11,076 bases of DNA from an uncultured Actinoplanes sp. (GCA_934667465.1 CAKUMG010000105.1:1-11076), one strand, 5' to 3'. Counted from the stretch's first letter, positions 1-7,183 are shown. Numbers and translations: made by a program. Notes: generated by a model not told the origin, from the letters alone.

Positions 1-1138
1 GCATCTCCCCGCCGTACCCGGAATGGTTGTCCGCGGAGAACCGCAGCGGAACCAGCCCGGGCCCCTGGAAGCCGCCCTTCTCGACCGCGGCGATCAGCCC
101 GTCGCGGGTGAGATCCTTGCCGGCGGCCTGCAGGCTCTGCACGAACAGGTAGGCGACCGCCATGCCGTACACCTCGTTGTTGCCGAGCTGGGCGCCCGGG
201 TTGTGCTGGGTGTTCGCCTTGGTGAAGAGCTGGATCCACGGGTTGGCCGTGTCGGTGGCCAGCGGCAGGTAGTTCGCCGAGACCAGGCCCTCGGTCAGCC
301 CCGCGGCCGGCCCGAGCTGCGCGGTGAGCGTGCTGAGGTCCGCGCCGACCTGGGAGACCACGAACTGCGGCTTGAACCCGATCTTCGCGGCGGTGCCGAG
401 GCTCAGCGCGGTGAAGCCGGGCACGGTGGCCAGCGCGACGACCTGGCAGCCCGCCTGCTTGAGCGCGCCCATCTGCGGGCCGACGTTCGGGTTGCTGGTG
501 ACATAGGTCTGCTTCGCGGTGACCGGGCCGACGATCTTCTCCCAGCCGGCGAGGCTGTCCCGGCCGAAGTCGTCGTCCTGGCCGAGGAAGCACACCTTCT
601 CGCCGGCGTGCTCCTGCTTCACGTACGTGCCGAGGATCTTGCCCTCGACCGTGTAGTCCACGTTGAAGCCGAACGTGCCCGGATACTTGTCCGGCTGGTT
701 CCAGCTGCGGCTGCCCGAGGCGACGAAGAGGTCGGGGACCCGGTTGGTCTTGAGGAAGTCCAGGACGCCGGTGTGGGTCGGCGTGCCCAGACCGTTGAGG
801 ATCGCGAAGACCTTGTCCTGGAGCACCAGCTCGCGGACGACCTGCTGGGTGGTCGCCGGGTTGTAGGTGTCGTCCATGATCTTGTACGTGATCTTGCGCC
901 CGTGGACGCCGCCGGCGGCGTTGACGAAGTCGAAGTACGCCTTGGTGGCCGGCGCGATCTTCGAGTAGCCGGCCGCGGCCGGGCCGGTCAGGGGCATGTG
1001 CGTGCCCACGAGGATCTCGGTGTCGGTGACGCCGGGGGTGTCGGCACCGCCGCCGCCGCTGCTGCCGGAATCGCTGCAGGCGGTGGTCGTGGCCGCGGTG
1101 AGGGCGAGGACGGTGAGGACGGACCAGAGGCGCCTCAT
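1..1138 (-). CDS. ABC transporter substrate-binding lipoprotein (branched-chain amino acid type), 3' end outside the window
   Basis: This would be the extracellular solute-capturing subunit of the importer encoded just upstream of it. Read on the minus strand, the frame opens at ATG 1138 and stays open to base 1, giving 379 visible codons; the C-terminus and stop lie off the window. The first 20 residues are a short basic signal peptide with a hydrophobic core (MRRLWSVLTVLALTAATTTA), followed by Cys21 and a Ser/Gly linker, so it is probably a lipoprotein, although the lipobox (TTAC) is weak at -3. The mature part begins EILVGTHMPLTGPAAAG and continues with NAAGGVHGRKI, both typical of Peripla_BP_6/LivK-like type I binding proteins. 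A Shine-Dalgarno stretch (AAGAAGGAG) lies 6 bases before the ATG. The start overlaps the livM stop as ATGA, implying translational coupling. The ligand cannot be told from sequence; such proteins bind branched-chain or other amino acids, amides or aromatic acids. Confidence 0.9.
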   Translation of the reverse strand, partial: MRRLWSVLTVLALTAATTTACSDSGSSGGGGADTPGVTDTEILVGTHMPLTGPAAAGYSKIAPATKAYFDFVNAAGGVHGRKITYKIMDDTYNPATTQQVVRELVLQDKVFAILNGLGTPTHTGVLDFLKTNRVPDLFVASGSRSWNQPDKYPGTFGFNVDYTVEGKILGTYVKQEHAGEKVCFLGQDDDFGRDSLAGWEKIVGPVTAKQTYVTSNPNVGPQMGALKQAGCQVVALATVPGFTALSLGTAAKIGFKPQFVVSQVGADLSTLTAQLGPAAGLTEGLVSANYLPLATDTANPWIQLFTKANTQHNPGAQLGNNEVYGMAVAYLFVQSLQAAGKDLTRDGLIAAVEKGGFQGPGLVPLRFSADNHSGYGGEM

Positions 1139-2121
1139 GCCTTTCTCCTTCTTCGAGGGAATCTCAGTGCTGCGATGCCGCCGGGGGCGGCGAGCATGAC
1201 GACGATGAGCGCGGTGCCGAACAGGGCCAGCGGCAGGTTGCCCTCCAGCCGCTGCACATCGATGCCGTCGGTCACCGAGTGCGCCAGCGCGGGCAGCGCC
1301 ACCAGCAGCACGGCTCCCCAGACCGCGCCGGCGAGGCTGCCGAGGCCTCCGATCACGATGGCCATGACCAGGAACAGCGACAGCGAGAGCGGGAAGGCGC
1401 CGGGGGAAACGCTCTGCGAGAGCACGGCGAAGAGGGCGCCGCCGAGTCCGGCGCACGCGGCGCTGATGACAAAGGCCAGCACTTGGGTACGGGCGACGCT
1501 GACGCCCGCGAGTCTCGCGGCGGTCTCGTCGTCGCGCACGGCTCGCATCTCGCGCCCGAACCGGCCGCGGACCACGAACCCGAGCACCACGAGCGTGACC
1601 AGCGCGCCGCCCCAGCTCAGCCACGCCTGCCACTGCTCGACGGTGACGGTGGCCGGCGGCGGCTCCAGCGCGACGGGCAGCCCCTGGTCGCTGTTGAACG
1701 TGCCGTCGAACGTGCTGGTGACCGCTGGCACCACCACCGCGACCGCCAGGGTCAGGCCGGCCAGATAGGGACCGCGGAGCCGGGCGGCGGCCAGCCCGAC
1801 CACCGCGCCCACCGCCGTGGTGACGGCGATCGCGGCGGGCAGGGCCAGCGGGAGCGGCCACCCGGCGTTGCAGCACAGGGCGAGCGTGTACGCGCCGGTT
1901 GCCATCAGCGCGCCGTGGCCCAGGGACAGCTGCCCGTTGAGCCCGGTCAGCACGGTCAGCCCGGCGGTGACGCACAGGTAGGCACCGACCGTGGCCAGCT
2001 GGTACGAGCGGAACGGCGGCAGGGTCAGCGTGAGCACGACGATCAGGACCGCGCCCGCGAGCGGCCACAGCCCGGCCAGGGGGAGCGGGCGGATCCGGGC
2101 CGCCTTCAGCGCGATGCTCAT
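1135..2121 (-). CDS. livM: LivM-type ABC transporter permease
   Basis: Membrane permease of a HAAT-family (LivHMGF-type) importer, expected to pair with LivH to form the channel. The protein has 328 residues. Hydrophobic segments fill most of the chain, and the LivM hallmark GLNGQLSLGHGALMATGAY sits at residues 60-78. The cytoplasmic EAA-like coupling loop is at about 189-207 (GREMRAVRDDETAARLAGV), and a Gly-rich segment VIGGLGSLAGAVWG follows at 256-269. The tail is basic (RRRRKA). Length is normal for the family. The ATG at 2121 overlaps the livH stop as ATGA, and its own TGA overlaps the next ATG, so it is translationally coupled on both sides. The family assignment is firm; the substrate is not determined. 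Confidence 0.92.
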   Translation of the reverse strand: MSIALKAARIRPLPLAGLWPLAGAVLIVVLTLTLPPFRSYQLATVGAYLCVTAGLTVLTGLNGQLSLGHGALMATGAYTLALCCNAGWPLPLALPAAIAVTTAVGAVVGLAAARLRGPYLAGLTLAVAVVVPAVTSTFDGTFNSDQGLPVALEPPPATVTVEQWQAWLSWGGALVTLVVLGFVVRGRFGREMRAVRDDETAARLAGVSVARTQVLAFVISAACAGLGGALFAVLSQSVSPGAFPLSLSLFLVMAIVIGGLGSLAGAVWGAVLLVALPALAHSVTDGIDVQRLEGNLPLALFGTALIVVMLAAPGGIAALRFPRRRRKA

Positions 2122-2996
2122 ACCGTCCTCGCCGCCGCTCGGGAGAAGAGCCCGCCGGGCCGGCCCAGCAGCACCACGACCAGCAGGACCAGGACGGCGA
2201 TCGGCGCGACCGTGGCGCCCAGGTAGCCGCTCACATAGGACACCAGCAGGCCGACGACGAGCCCGCCCGCCACCGACCCGGGCGCGCTGTCCAGCCCGCC
2301 CACCACCGCCGCCGTGAACGCCGACACGAACACGATGTCCATGGCGTTCGGGTGCAGGCCCAGCTCGGTGGGGAGCACGAGCATGCCCGCCAGCGATCCC
2401 ACGCCCGCGGCGAGCGTCCAGCCCAGGGTCAGCATGCCGCTCACGTTGACCCCGAGCAGGCGGGACACGTCCGGGGCGAACGCCGCCGCCCGCATGCGGA
2501 GGCCGGTAGGCGTACGGGTGAAGAGCAGTGCCAGCAGGGCGACCACGACGCCCACCGCGGCGAAGATGAACAGGTCGAAGCGCGACAGCAGGGCGACGCC
2601 GCCGACCGTGAACGCCTCCCGGCTGAACGGCGCGGGCGCCGGCCGGAACTCGTTGCCGTAGATCATCCCGAGCCCGCCCTGGATGACCAGCACCAGCCCG
2701 AGCGCGACGACGACGCCGTTGAGATGGTTAGCGTGGTCGACGAAGCGCATCACCAGCCGCTCGACCAGCGCACCGAGCGCCAGCCCGGCGACGATCGCCA
2801 CCACGAAGCCGAGCCAGTACGAACCGGTCGCGGAGGAGATCGAGAAGCCGGCGTACGCGGTCGCGACAGCCATCGCACCCTGGGCGAAGTTGACGATCCG
2901 GGTGGCCCGCCAGATCAGCACGAGTGCGAGCGCGAACGCGGCGAACACCGCGCCCCGGCTCAGCCCGTCGAAGGTCAGATACACGAACCGATCCAA
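2118..2996 (-). CDS. livH: LivH-type ABC transporter permease
   Basis: Second membrane permease of the importer, partner of LivM. The protein has 292 residues, the usual length. It has an N-terminal helix, the family motif NFAQG at 36-40, repeated hydrophobic segments, an EAA-like loop at about 162-183 (TPTGLRMRAAAFAPDVSRLL), and the conserved AVVGGLDSAPGSVAGG stretch at 230-245. The chosen start is TTG at 2996: a strong AGGAGGG sits 5-6 bases upstream (3002-3008), overlapping the livF stop, and TTG gives the expected N-terminus MDRFVYLTFDGLSRG. It is separated from livF by 10 bases, the only junction in the operon without an ATGA overlap, which may explain why it carries its own strong ribosome site. 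Confidence 0.92.
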   Translation of the reverse strand: MDRFVYLTFDGLSRGAVFAAFALALVLIWRATRIVNFAQGAMAVATAYAGFSISSATGSYWLGFVVAIVAGLALGALVERLVMRFVDHANHLNGVVVALGLVLVIQGGLGMIYGNEFRPAPAPFSREAFTVGGVALLSRFDLFIFAAVGVVVALLALLFTRTPTGLRMRAAAFAPDVSRLLGVNVSGMLTLGWTLAAGVGSLAGMLVLPTELGLHPNAMDIVFVSAFTAAVVGGLDSAPGSVAGGLVVGLLVSYVSGYLGATVAPIAVLVLLVVVLLGRPGGLFSRAAARTV

Positions 2997-3001
2997 GACA
3001 A

Positions 3002-3008
3002 CCCTCCT
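3002..3008 (-). promoter_or_regulatory. Ribosome binding site of livH that decides a TTG start
   Basis: On the minus strand AGGAGGG lies over the livF stop codon, and a TTG codon follows at 2996-2994 at near-ideal spacing. No ATG or GTG nearby is better placed and the protein N-terminus matches LivH, so TTG is very likely the start. Confidence 0.75.
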
Positions 3009-3717
3009 AGAAGCCGAGGTACGCGTGGCGGAGCTCGTCGTCCAGCGAGGTACCGCGGGTGACGACCCGGCCCAGCGCGAGCACCACCGCCTCGTCCGCC
3101 ACGGCCAGCGCGCCGCGTACGTTCTGCTCGACCAGCAGCACGGTCAGCCCGGTCCGGTCCCGCAGGTCGCCGAGGAGCGTCATGATCTGCGCCGTGATCT
3201 TCGGCGCGAGCCCGAGCGACGGCTCGTCGAGCAGCATCAGCCGCGGCCGCCCGACCAGCGCCCGGCCCAGCGCGAGCAGCTGCCGCTCACCGCCGGAGAG
3301 CTGGTGCCCGGGGAAGCGGCGCCGCCGGGCCAGCGGCTCGAACAGCTCGTACACCTCGTCCAGCGCCCGCTTGGCATCCGCCCGGTCGGCGCGCCACAGC
3401 CCGCCGAGCCGCAGGTTCTCGTCCACGGTCAGCTCGGTCACCACCCCGCGGCCCTCCGGCACGTGGGCCACGCCGCGCCGGACCATCTCCTCGGCACGCA
3501 CTCCACGCAGGTCCCGGCCCTCCAGCAGCACCCGGCCGGAGAAGGCGGGAAGCAACCCCGACAACGTACGCAGCAGGGTGGTCTTGCCGGCACCGTTGGC
3601 GCCCAGGACCGCGGTGATCGTCCCGGCCCGCACCTCCAGGTCGACGTCGTGCAACACGGGCACGCCGCCGTACCCGGCCGTGAGCCGCTCGGCGCGCAGC
3701 AGCACGTCGCCGCTCAT
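3007..3717 (-). CDS. livF: LivF-type ABC transporter ATPase
   Basis: Cytoplasmic ATP-binding subunit that, with LivG, powers the importer. The protein has 236 residues. Walker A GANGAGKT is at 39-46, the LivF-typical VPEGRG at 86-91, the ABC signature LSGGERQ at 140-146, and Walker B LMLLDEP at 160-166 with catalytic Glu165. The switch position reads VEQN (Gln198 in place of His), which is usual in LivF. An upstream in-frame GTG would add 36 residues, but that extension lies over livG, is Arg-rich and unlike the family. ATG 3717 instead overlaps the livG stop as ATGA and gives the standard length. The stop at 3007 lies 10 bases before livH. Confidence 0.93.
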   Translation of the reverse strand: MSGDVLLRAERLTAGYGGVPVLHDVDLEVRAGTITAVLGANGAGKTTLLRTLSGLLPAFSGRVLLEGRDLRGVRAEEMVRRGVAHVPEGRGVVTELTVDENLRLGGLWRADRADAKRALDEVYELFEPLARRRRFPGHQLSGGERQLLALGRALVGRPRLMLLDEPSLGLAPKITAQIMTLLGDLRDRTGLTVLLVEQNVRGALAVADEAVVLALGRVVTRGTSLDDELRHAYLGF

Positions 3718-4394
3718 GCCGCCTCCCCCAGATAGGCATCGGCGACCGCGGGATCGGCGCGGATCTCCTCGGGCGTGCCGTGCGCGATGGGCCGCCCGAA
3801 GTCGAGCACGAGAATCTCGTCGCACACGGCCATCACCAGGTCCATGTGATGCTCGACCAGCAGCACGGCACAGGACAGCCCGGCGATCAGCGCCCGCAAC
3901 TCCTCGATCTCCTCGGGCCCGAGCCCGCCCGCGGGCTCATCGAGCAGCAGCAGCTCCGGCTCGGCAACCAGCGCCCGAGCAAGAGCGACGCGCTTACGAA
4001 CCGCATACGGCAGCGTGCCGGGCCTGTCACCCCTGTGCCCGGAGACCCCGCAGCGCTCGAGCGCCGCCAGGGCATCCCCCCGCCCGGCGGCAGCGACCTG
4101 CACGTTCTCAAGAACCGTCATGCTCGGAAACAGCCCCACGCCCTGCAACGTACGAGCGATCCCATGCCGCACCAACTGATGCGGCCGAGGCCGGAACGCC
4201 CGCTCCCCGAGCGTCAACCGCCCCGCCGAGGGCCGCACAAACCCGCAGACGACGTTGAAAAGCGTCGTCTTCCCGGCCCCGTTGGGCCCGATGACCCCGA
4301 CGATGCGCCCCGGCGGAACCCGCAACGAAACCCCATCGAGCGCGACAAGCCCACCGAACCGGACCTCTATGTCATGCAGCGCGAGAACCGTCAT
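3714..4394 (-). CDS. livG: LivG-type ABC transporter ATPase
   Basis: First gene of the operon and the second ATPase subunit. Counting from the in-frame GTG at 4400 gives 228 residues, and the ATG at 4394 gives 226. Both fit ribosome signals (AGGA at 4408-4405, GAGGTGG at 4403-4397); I prefer the ATG. On the 228 numbering, Walker A GPNGAGKT is at 38-45, the Q-loop Gln at 86, Walker B ELLLLDEP at 149-156, and switch VEHHMD at 182-187. The signature is LPYAVRKR (130-137), where LivG proteins usually have LSYG or LPYG, so the Gly at position four is Ala. The protein is also some 20-30 residues shorter than most LivG, mainly between the Q-loop and the signature. The C-terminus (GTPEEIRADPAVADAYLGE) is typical of LivG. 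Confidence 0.92.
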   Translation of the reverse strand: MTVLALHDIEVRFGGLVALDGVSLRVPPGRIVGVIGPNGAGKTTLFNVVCGFVRPSAGRLTLGERAFRPRPHQLVRHGIARTLQGVGLFPSMTVLENVQVAAAGRGDALAALERCGVSGHRGDRPGTLPYAVRKRVALARALVAEPELLLLDEPAGGLGPEEIEELRALIAGLSCAVLLVEHHMDLVMAVCDEILVLDFGRPIAHGTPEEIRADPAVADAYLGEAA

Positions 4395-4427
4395 CGCCAC
4401 CTCGTCCTAAGTGGAGCCGAGGAAATT

Positions 4428-4442
4428 TACACTTCGAGTGTA
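4428..4442. promoter_or_regulatory. 15-base palindrome overlapping the liv -10 element, candidate operator
   Basis: TACACT-TCG-AGTGTA is a perfect inverted repeat with 6-base arms. One arm is exactly the -10 hexamer, and the rest covers the predicted transcription start. This is the classic location for a repressor site, and the size suits a TetR- or GntR-type dimer. No regulator gene is in the window. The alternative is a small hairpin in the leader RNA. Confidence 0.45.
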
Positions 4443-4464
4443 GATTCTTGCCACAGCATGTCAA
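4437..4464 (-). promoter_or_regulatory. Predicted sigma-70-type promoter of the liv operon
   Basis: On the minus strand a perfect -35 hexamer TTGACA (4464-4459) is followed, after 16 bases, by a -10-like TACACT (4442-4437). Transcription would start near 4430, leaving a short leader of about 30-36 bases before livG. Position, orientation and match to consensus all agree; the prediction is from sequence only. Confidence 0.6.
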
Positions 4465-4616
4465 TGCCCATGAAACATCGACGACAACATCTACGTCCCG
4501 CATGCCGAGCCCTTGGTGCACCCCGTGCGCAAACGGCGCCCCGTGCGCTCTTGCCTTGGCGCTCCGCGCCGCTCTTAGCTAGGCGCCCGCCCAGCCGTAA
4601 CCCACCCACACACGCC

Positions 4617-4658
4617 CTCGGCCCCCGGCCCTCGGCCCCCGGCCCTCGGCCCCCGGCC
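4617..4658. repeat. Three perfect tandem copies of a 14-base GC-rich unit
   Basis: CTCGGCCCCCGGCC is repeated three times head to tail, followed by a partial CCCGGCC copy. It lies in a 275-base stretch (4443-4717) between the liv promoter and the transposase relic. That stretch also has a small GGCGC-TCC-GCGCC hairpin at 4558-4570 and no gene I can support. The repeat is most simply a replication-slippage product. Confidence 0.8.
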
Positions 4659-4793
4659 CCCGGCCTCCTGGCCACCGTGACCCGGGTGGCCGAGTTGGCG
4701 ACTACGGTGGGGGTGCTGTGCTCGGTCTCAATTCCGCCACCCTCGCCACCGCCAATCTCGAGGGCCGGGCGAACGCATCCCTCTACGAGTGCC

Positions 4794-4820
4794 TGGGGTT
4801 GTCATCTAAGGGCAACCCCA
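4794..4820. repeat. Inverted repeat with perfect 8-base arms near the start of the transposase relic
   Basis: TGGGGTTG (4794-4801) and CAACCCCA (4813-4820) flank an 11-base loop. It sits immediately before the point where transposase similarity begins (4841). It could be part of an insertion-sequence end or an unrelated hairpin; no matching copy was found on the far side of the relic. Confidence 0.45.
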
Positions 4821-5469
4821 CGCGCTGGAGCATCCAACGCCGCTCCCGTTGGCGGCGCCTCGACCCTGGACAGCAAGCACTGCTCGCCTTGGCTCACCTG
4901 CGTAACGGCGACACCCCTGACCCGCCTGGCCAGCGGTTTCACCATCGGCGTGACCTACGTCTGCGAAGCAGTCAACCTGCTCGCCGCCACCGCCGAGGAC
5001 CTCCACACCGCCGTGAGCGGCATCCGGCTGCTGGCCTACGCGATCCTCGACGGCATCCTGATCCCGATCGACCGGGTCGCGGACCAGAAGCCCTACAACT
5101 GAAGGCAAGCATCGTCCTCACGGCGTGAACGCGCAGGTCATCACCGATCCGACAGGCCGGCTGATCTGGGGCTTCGGCGGCCCTTGCGGGCGCCGTTCAC
5201 GACCTGAGCGCGGCCCGCGCTCACGACACCATCTATGCGCTGAACAGCGCGAAGGTCATGACGTTCGCTGACAAGGGCTACCAATGTTCCCACGGCAGCA
5301 TCCGAACCCTGTTCAAACGCCACCGCTACCGGCGAAGAAGTTCAACCGCGCCCACGCCCGGATCCGAGCCATCGGCGAACGCCTCAACGCCACCCGCAAG
5401 GCCTGGAAGAATCTCATCAAGATCCGCCGCAGCCCACATCGCACCACCGCGATCGTGCAGGCCATCCTC
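4821..5469 (+). pseudogene. Degenerate IS5-type (DDE) transposase, multiple frameshifts
   Basis: Pieces of one transposase can be followed in order through changing frames. RWRRLDPGQQALLALAHLRNGDT runs from about 4847 to 4914; LTRLASGFTIGVTYV to ILDGILIPIDRVADQKPYN covers about 4915-5100; GKHRPHGVNAQVITDPTGRL covers 5104-5163; AVHDLSAARAHDTIYALNSA to FADKGYQC covers about 5190-5290; and NRAHARIRAIGERLNATRKAW to TTAIVQAIL covers about 5340-5469. The three blocks expected to carry the acidic triad (LDG-LIPID, ADKGYQ, GER--AT-K) are all still visible, but at least four frame changes separate them, so no active enzyme can be made. The normal N-terminus is missing; an open frame from GTG 4718 leads in but does not resemble the family. 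The C-terminus stops at 5469, where a second relic begins. Confidence 0.8.
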
Positions 5470-5648
5470 GCCCAGGGCTGCGTCTTCGGCTTCACAGAAC
5501 CACATCAGGACCATGAGGGCCTGGTAAAAGCAGGTCAACGCGCGTTCCGCGGCGGGGTATCCCGAGCCCGACGTTCCGCTGCGAGCAGCCGGGCAAGGTC
5601 GCGCACCAGTTCCCTAGGCACGTCGAGCATGGCTCGATAGGCGATCAC
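5470..5648 (-). pseudogene. N-terminal relic of a second IS5-type transposase, opposite strand
   Basis: Read on the minus strand from GTG 5648, the sequence gives VIAYRAMLDVPRELVRDLA, then RLLAAERRARDTPPR. After a frameshift near 5550 it continues ALTCFYQALMVLMWFCEAED, then AALG. This resembles the N-terminus of actinomycete IS5-type transposases (MLDVPRELV, AERRAR, then a helix-turn-helix region). An AGAGGG lies 6 bases before the GTG. Similarity stops abruptly at about 5470, exactly where the plus-strand transposase ends, so the two relics are joined in opposite orientation. The family call is from memory of typical sequences and the remnant cannot encode a functional protein. Confidence 0.6.
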
Positions 5649-5662
5649 GAGGAGCCCTCTCG

Positions 5663-5693
5663 TAGACACGATTCTGTCGCAAGAACGTGTCTA
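5663..5693. repeat. Strong inverted repeat just upstream of the second transposase relic
   Basis: TAGACACG-A-TTCT (5663-5675) pairs with AGAACGTGTCTA (5682-5693), 12 base pairs with one bulged A and a 6-base loop. It sits 15 bases upstream of the relic's GTG start. That position would suit a terminal or subterminal repeat of the insertion sequence, or a regulatory hairpin for its transposase. From here to 5877 there is no gene I can support. The stretch turns AT-rich and contains AATGAG-TG-CTCATT (5821-5834) and the perfect palindrome TTCTTAAGAA (5833-5842). Confidence 0.55.
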
Positions 5694-5877
5694 TCGATGG
5701 CTCCACGCCTATATCCAGAACCATCCGCTCTGACCCGGTATACCCGTGTCTGCAGCCGACAGCTGGCTGAGATTACCTCACCAAAAGCAGCAACGCCCTG
5801 AGTTGCCGGAGCAGGGTGTCAATGAGTGCTCATTCTTAAGAAGTGCGGCGAATATATTATTAATTCGAATGCATCGT

Positions 5878-7038
5878 TCAAAACAGTGTGGTGGACTGTT
5901 TTTCAGTGGGCTCTTTGAGGTATCCAAGCTGGACCAGCAATGCTCGAACGACCGCTTTACCGAGTTCCACCGGCACGGCGTTTCCGAGCTGTCGTTGTAC
6001 ATCCGCTCTAGTTCCCGCGATCTTGAAATCGTCCGGGAATGACATCAGTCGGAGCATTTCCGGAATGCGTAAGCGGCGCGCGCGTTCAAGTCCGGACTCG
6101 GTCTGTACGTTTTCCCAGTGGAAAGGCCCTACCCATGGGCCGGGTTGTGCTTGAAGCGTCGATGAAGGGCGATTCGGGTCGAGTCTAAGCAGGAAGGTCC
6201 AATACCTGCTCCTCCATGTAAATTTGTCACGTCCGCCATAGCGCTCGGTGTGCCACAGGTAGTTCTGCCCGGGAGGAACTTCGGCAGCCAATTCTCCGTA
6301 CTCGCCGTCTACGATTTCGTCGATGGAGGGTGTTTCGGGACGGGCCAAACTCACGAAAGCCTGAGAGGCGGTCACATGGGGAGTTTTGGACTTGTCAATC
6401 TTGGTGTCGCGCTCGCTCCAGCCGGAATGGGTAGTGTCCGGGAATACGAACCTTTCACCGTCCCTGCGTCCCACGACAAAAACCCGACGACGCAATTGCG
6501 GCACACCGTAATCGGCGGCCAGAAGAACCTTCCATTGGGGATTGTAGCCTAGTTCGGCCAAGCCCTTAAGGAGTCTATCAAACTGATCTTTGTGTGTCTT
6601 GTAAGTAAGCCCTTGAACATTTTCTAGAATGAAGGCCTCGGGCGAGGATTCTCGCACGACGCGTACGTACTCATCCAGAAGCGATGCGTTGGGGTCACGG
6701 CTTTCTCGCTTTTGTTCGAGCCAGAAGCCAGACGTGCTGAATGGTGTGCACGGCGGTCCACCGACGACTAGGACGGGCTCCCTCGAACGAAGACCTGCCA
6801 CGGCGAGGAGTTCCTCGGTGGAAATATTTCTAATATCCCCGACTAGGTACTTAGCATTCTTGAAATTTGCGCCCAGGGTCTCGAGCGCTTGCTCGTTGTA
6901 ATCTGTCGCAGCGGCAACGCGAAGCAGCCCGCTTCCAGGGTCGCTCGAGTGGAGAGGCTCGGCGTCTCCACGCTCGACAGCGAGATCTAGTCCGCCGGCT
7001 CCAGAAAACAAGCTCACCACCGGAAGATCTTCGCTCAT
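5878..7038 (-). CDS. DNA (cytosine-5) methyltransferase, complete
   Basis: Transfers a methyl group from S-adenosylmethionine to C5 of cytosine in a specific DNA site. The 386 residues contain all the key motifs in order: motif I LFSGAGGLD (10-18), motif IV GGPPCTPFS (93-101) with catalytic Cys97, motif VI ENV (139-141), motif VIII QLRRRVFVVG (181-190), motif IX RPSSTL (290-295) and motif X QLGNAVPVELG (350-360). Motif IV reads PCTPFS where PCQ.FS is usual. The target recognition region lies between VIII and IX, about 190-285, and includes LWHTERYGG and WRSRYWTFLL; the recognised site cannot be read from it. ATG 7038 is preceded by AGAGGTGG at good spacing. The base composition is clearly lower in GC than the flanking operons, suggesting acquisition. 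The neighbour across a 145-base divergent gap is a probable nuclease, so this is likely the protective half of a restriction-modification pair. Confidence 0.93.
   Translation of the reverse strand: MSEDLPVVSLFSGAGGLDLAVERGDAEPLHSSDPGSGLLRVAAATDYNEQALETLGANFKNAKYLVGDIRNISTEELLAVAGLRSREPVLVVGGPPCTPFSTSGFWLEQKRESRDPNASLLDEYVRVVRESSPEAFILENVQGLTYKTHKDQFDRLLKGLAELGYNPQWKVLLAADYGVPQLRRRVFVVGRRDGERFVFPDTTHSGWSERDTKIDKSKTPHVTASQAFVSLARPETPSIDEIVDGEYGELAAEVPPGQNYLWHTERYGGRDKFTWRSRYWTFLLRLDPNRPSSTLQAQPGPWVGPFHWENVQTESGLERARRLRIPEMLRLMSFPDDFKIAGTRADVQRQLGNAVPVELGKAVVRALLVQLGYLKEPTEKQSTTLF
5880..5902 (-). terminator. Hairpin overlapping the end of the methyltransferase gene, possible terminator
   Basis: AAAACAGT and ACTGTTTT form a perfect 8-base-pair stem with a 7-base loop. 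It covers the last codons of the methyltransferase; the stop is at 5878-5880. The A- and T-rich arms give an A-run before and a U-run within the 3' arm, resembling an intrinsic terminator, but the stem is weak and no U-tract follows it. Placing a terminator inside the coding end is unusual but possible. Confidence 0.35.
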
Positions 7039-7131
7039 GATCCACCTCTAGCTCTTGACGTACGCACAGGCCGTCGGGTGACGGTCGTCGTCGACCAGTA
7101 TCGTCGAGGCTAGTTTGCCGCAGGCGACCGA

Positions 7132-7145
7132 CATGCGGCGGCATG
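7132..7145. promoter_or_regulatory. Inverted repeat in the divergent methyltransferase/nuclease promoter region
   Basis: CATGC-GGCG-GCATG lies 39 bases before the nuclease-candidate start and 94 bases before the methyltransferase start. It could be an operator or a leader hairpin. I see no convincing -35/-10 pair for either gene in this 145-base gap, and no controller gene. Confidence 0.25.
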
Positions 7146-7183
7146 ATCTAGCGCCTTGATAGCTGTTCATCGATGGGAGGGGC

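Noticed and set aside
23..1768. Very long plus-strand open frame (581 codons) across the binding-protein and livM genes
   Set aside because: It runs antisense to two clearly recognisable genes, is rich in Arg/Gly/Ala/Pro without family motifs, and is the usual by-product of high GC content.
3780..5102. 440-codon plus-strand open frame reaching from livG into the transposase relic
   Set aside because: Its first part is antisense to livG; only the end after about 4915 is meaningful and belongs to the frameshifted transposase.
5746..6042. 98-codon plus-strand ORF across the methyltransferase 3' end
   Set aside because: Most of it is antisense to conserved methyltransferase motif X, and its upstream part shows no recognisable protein.
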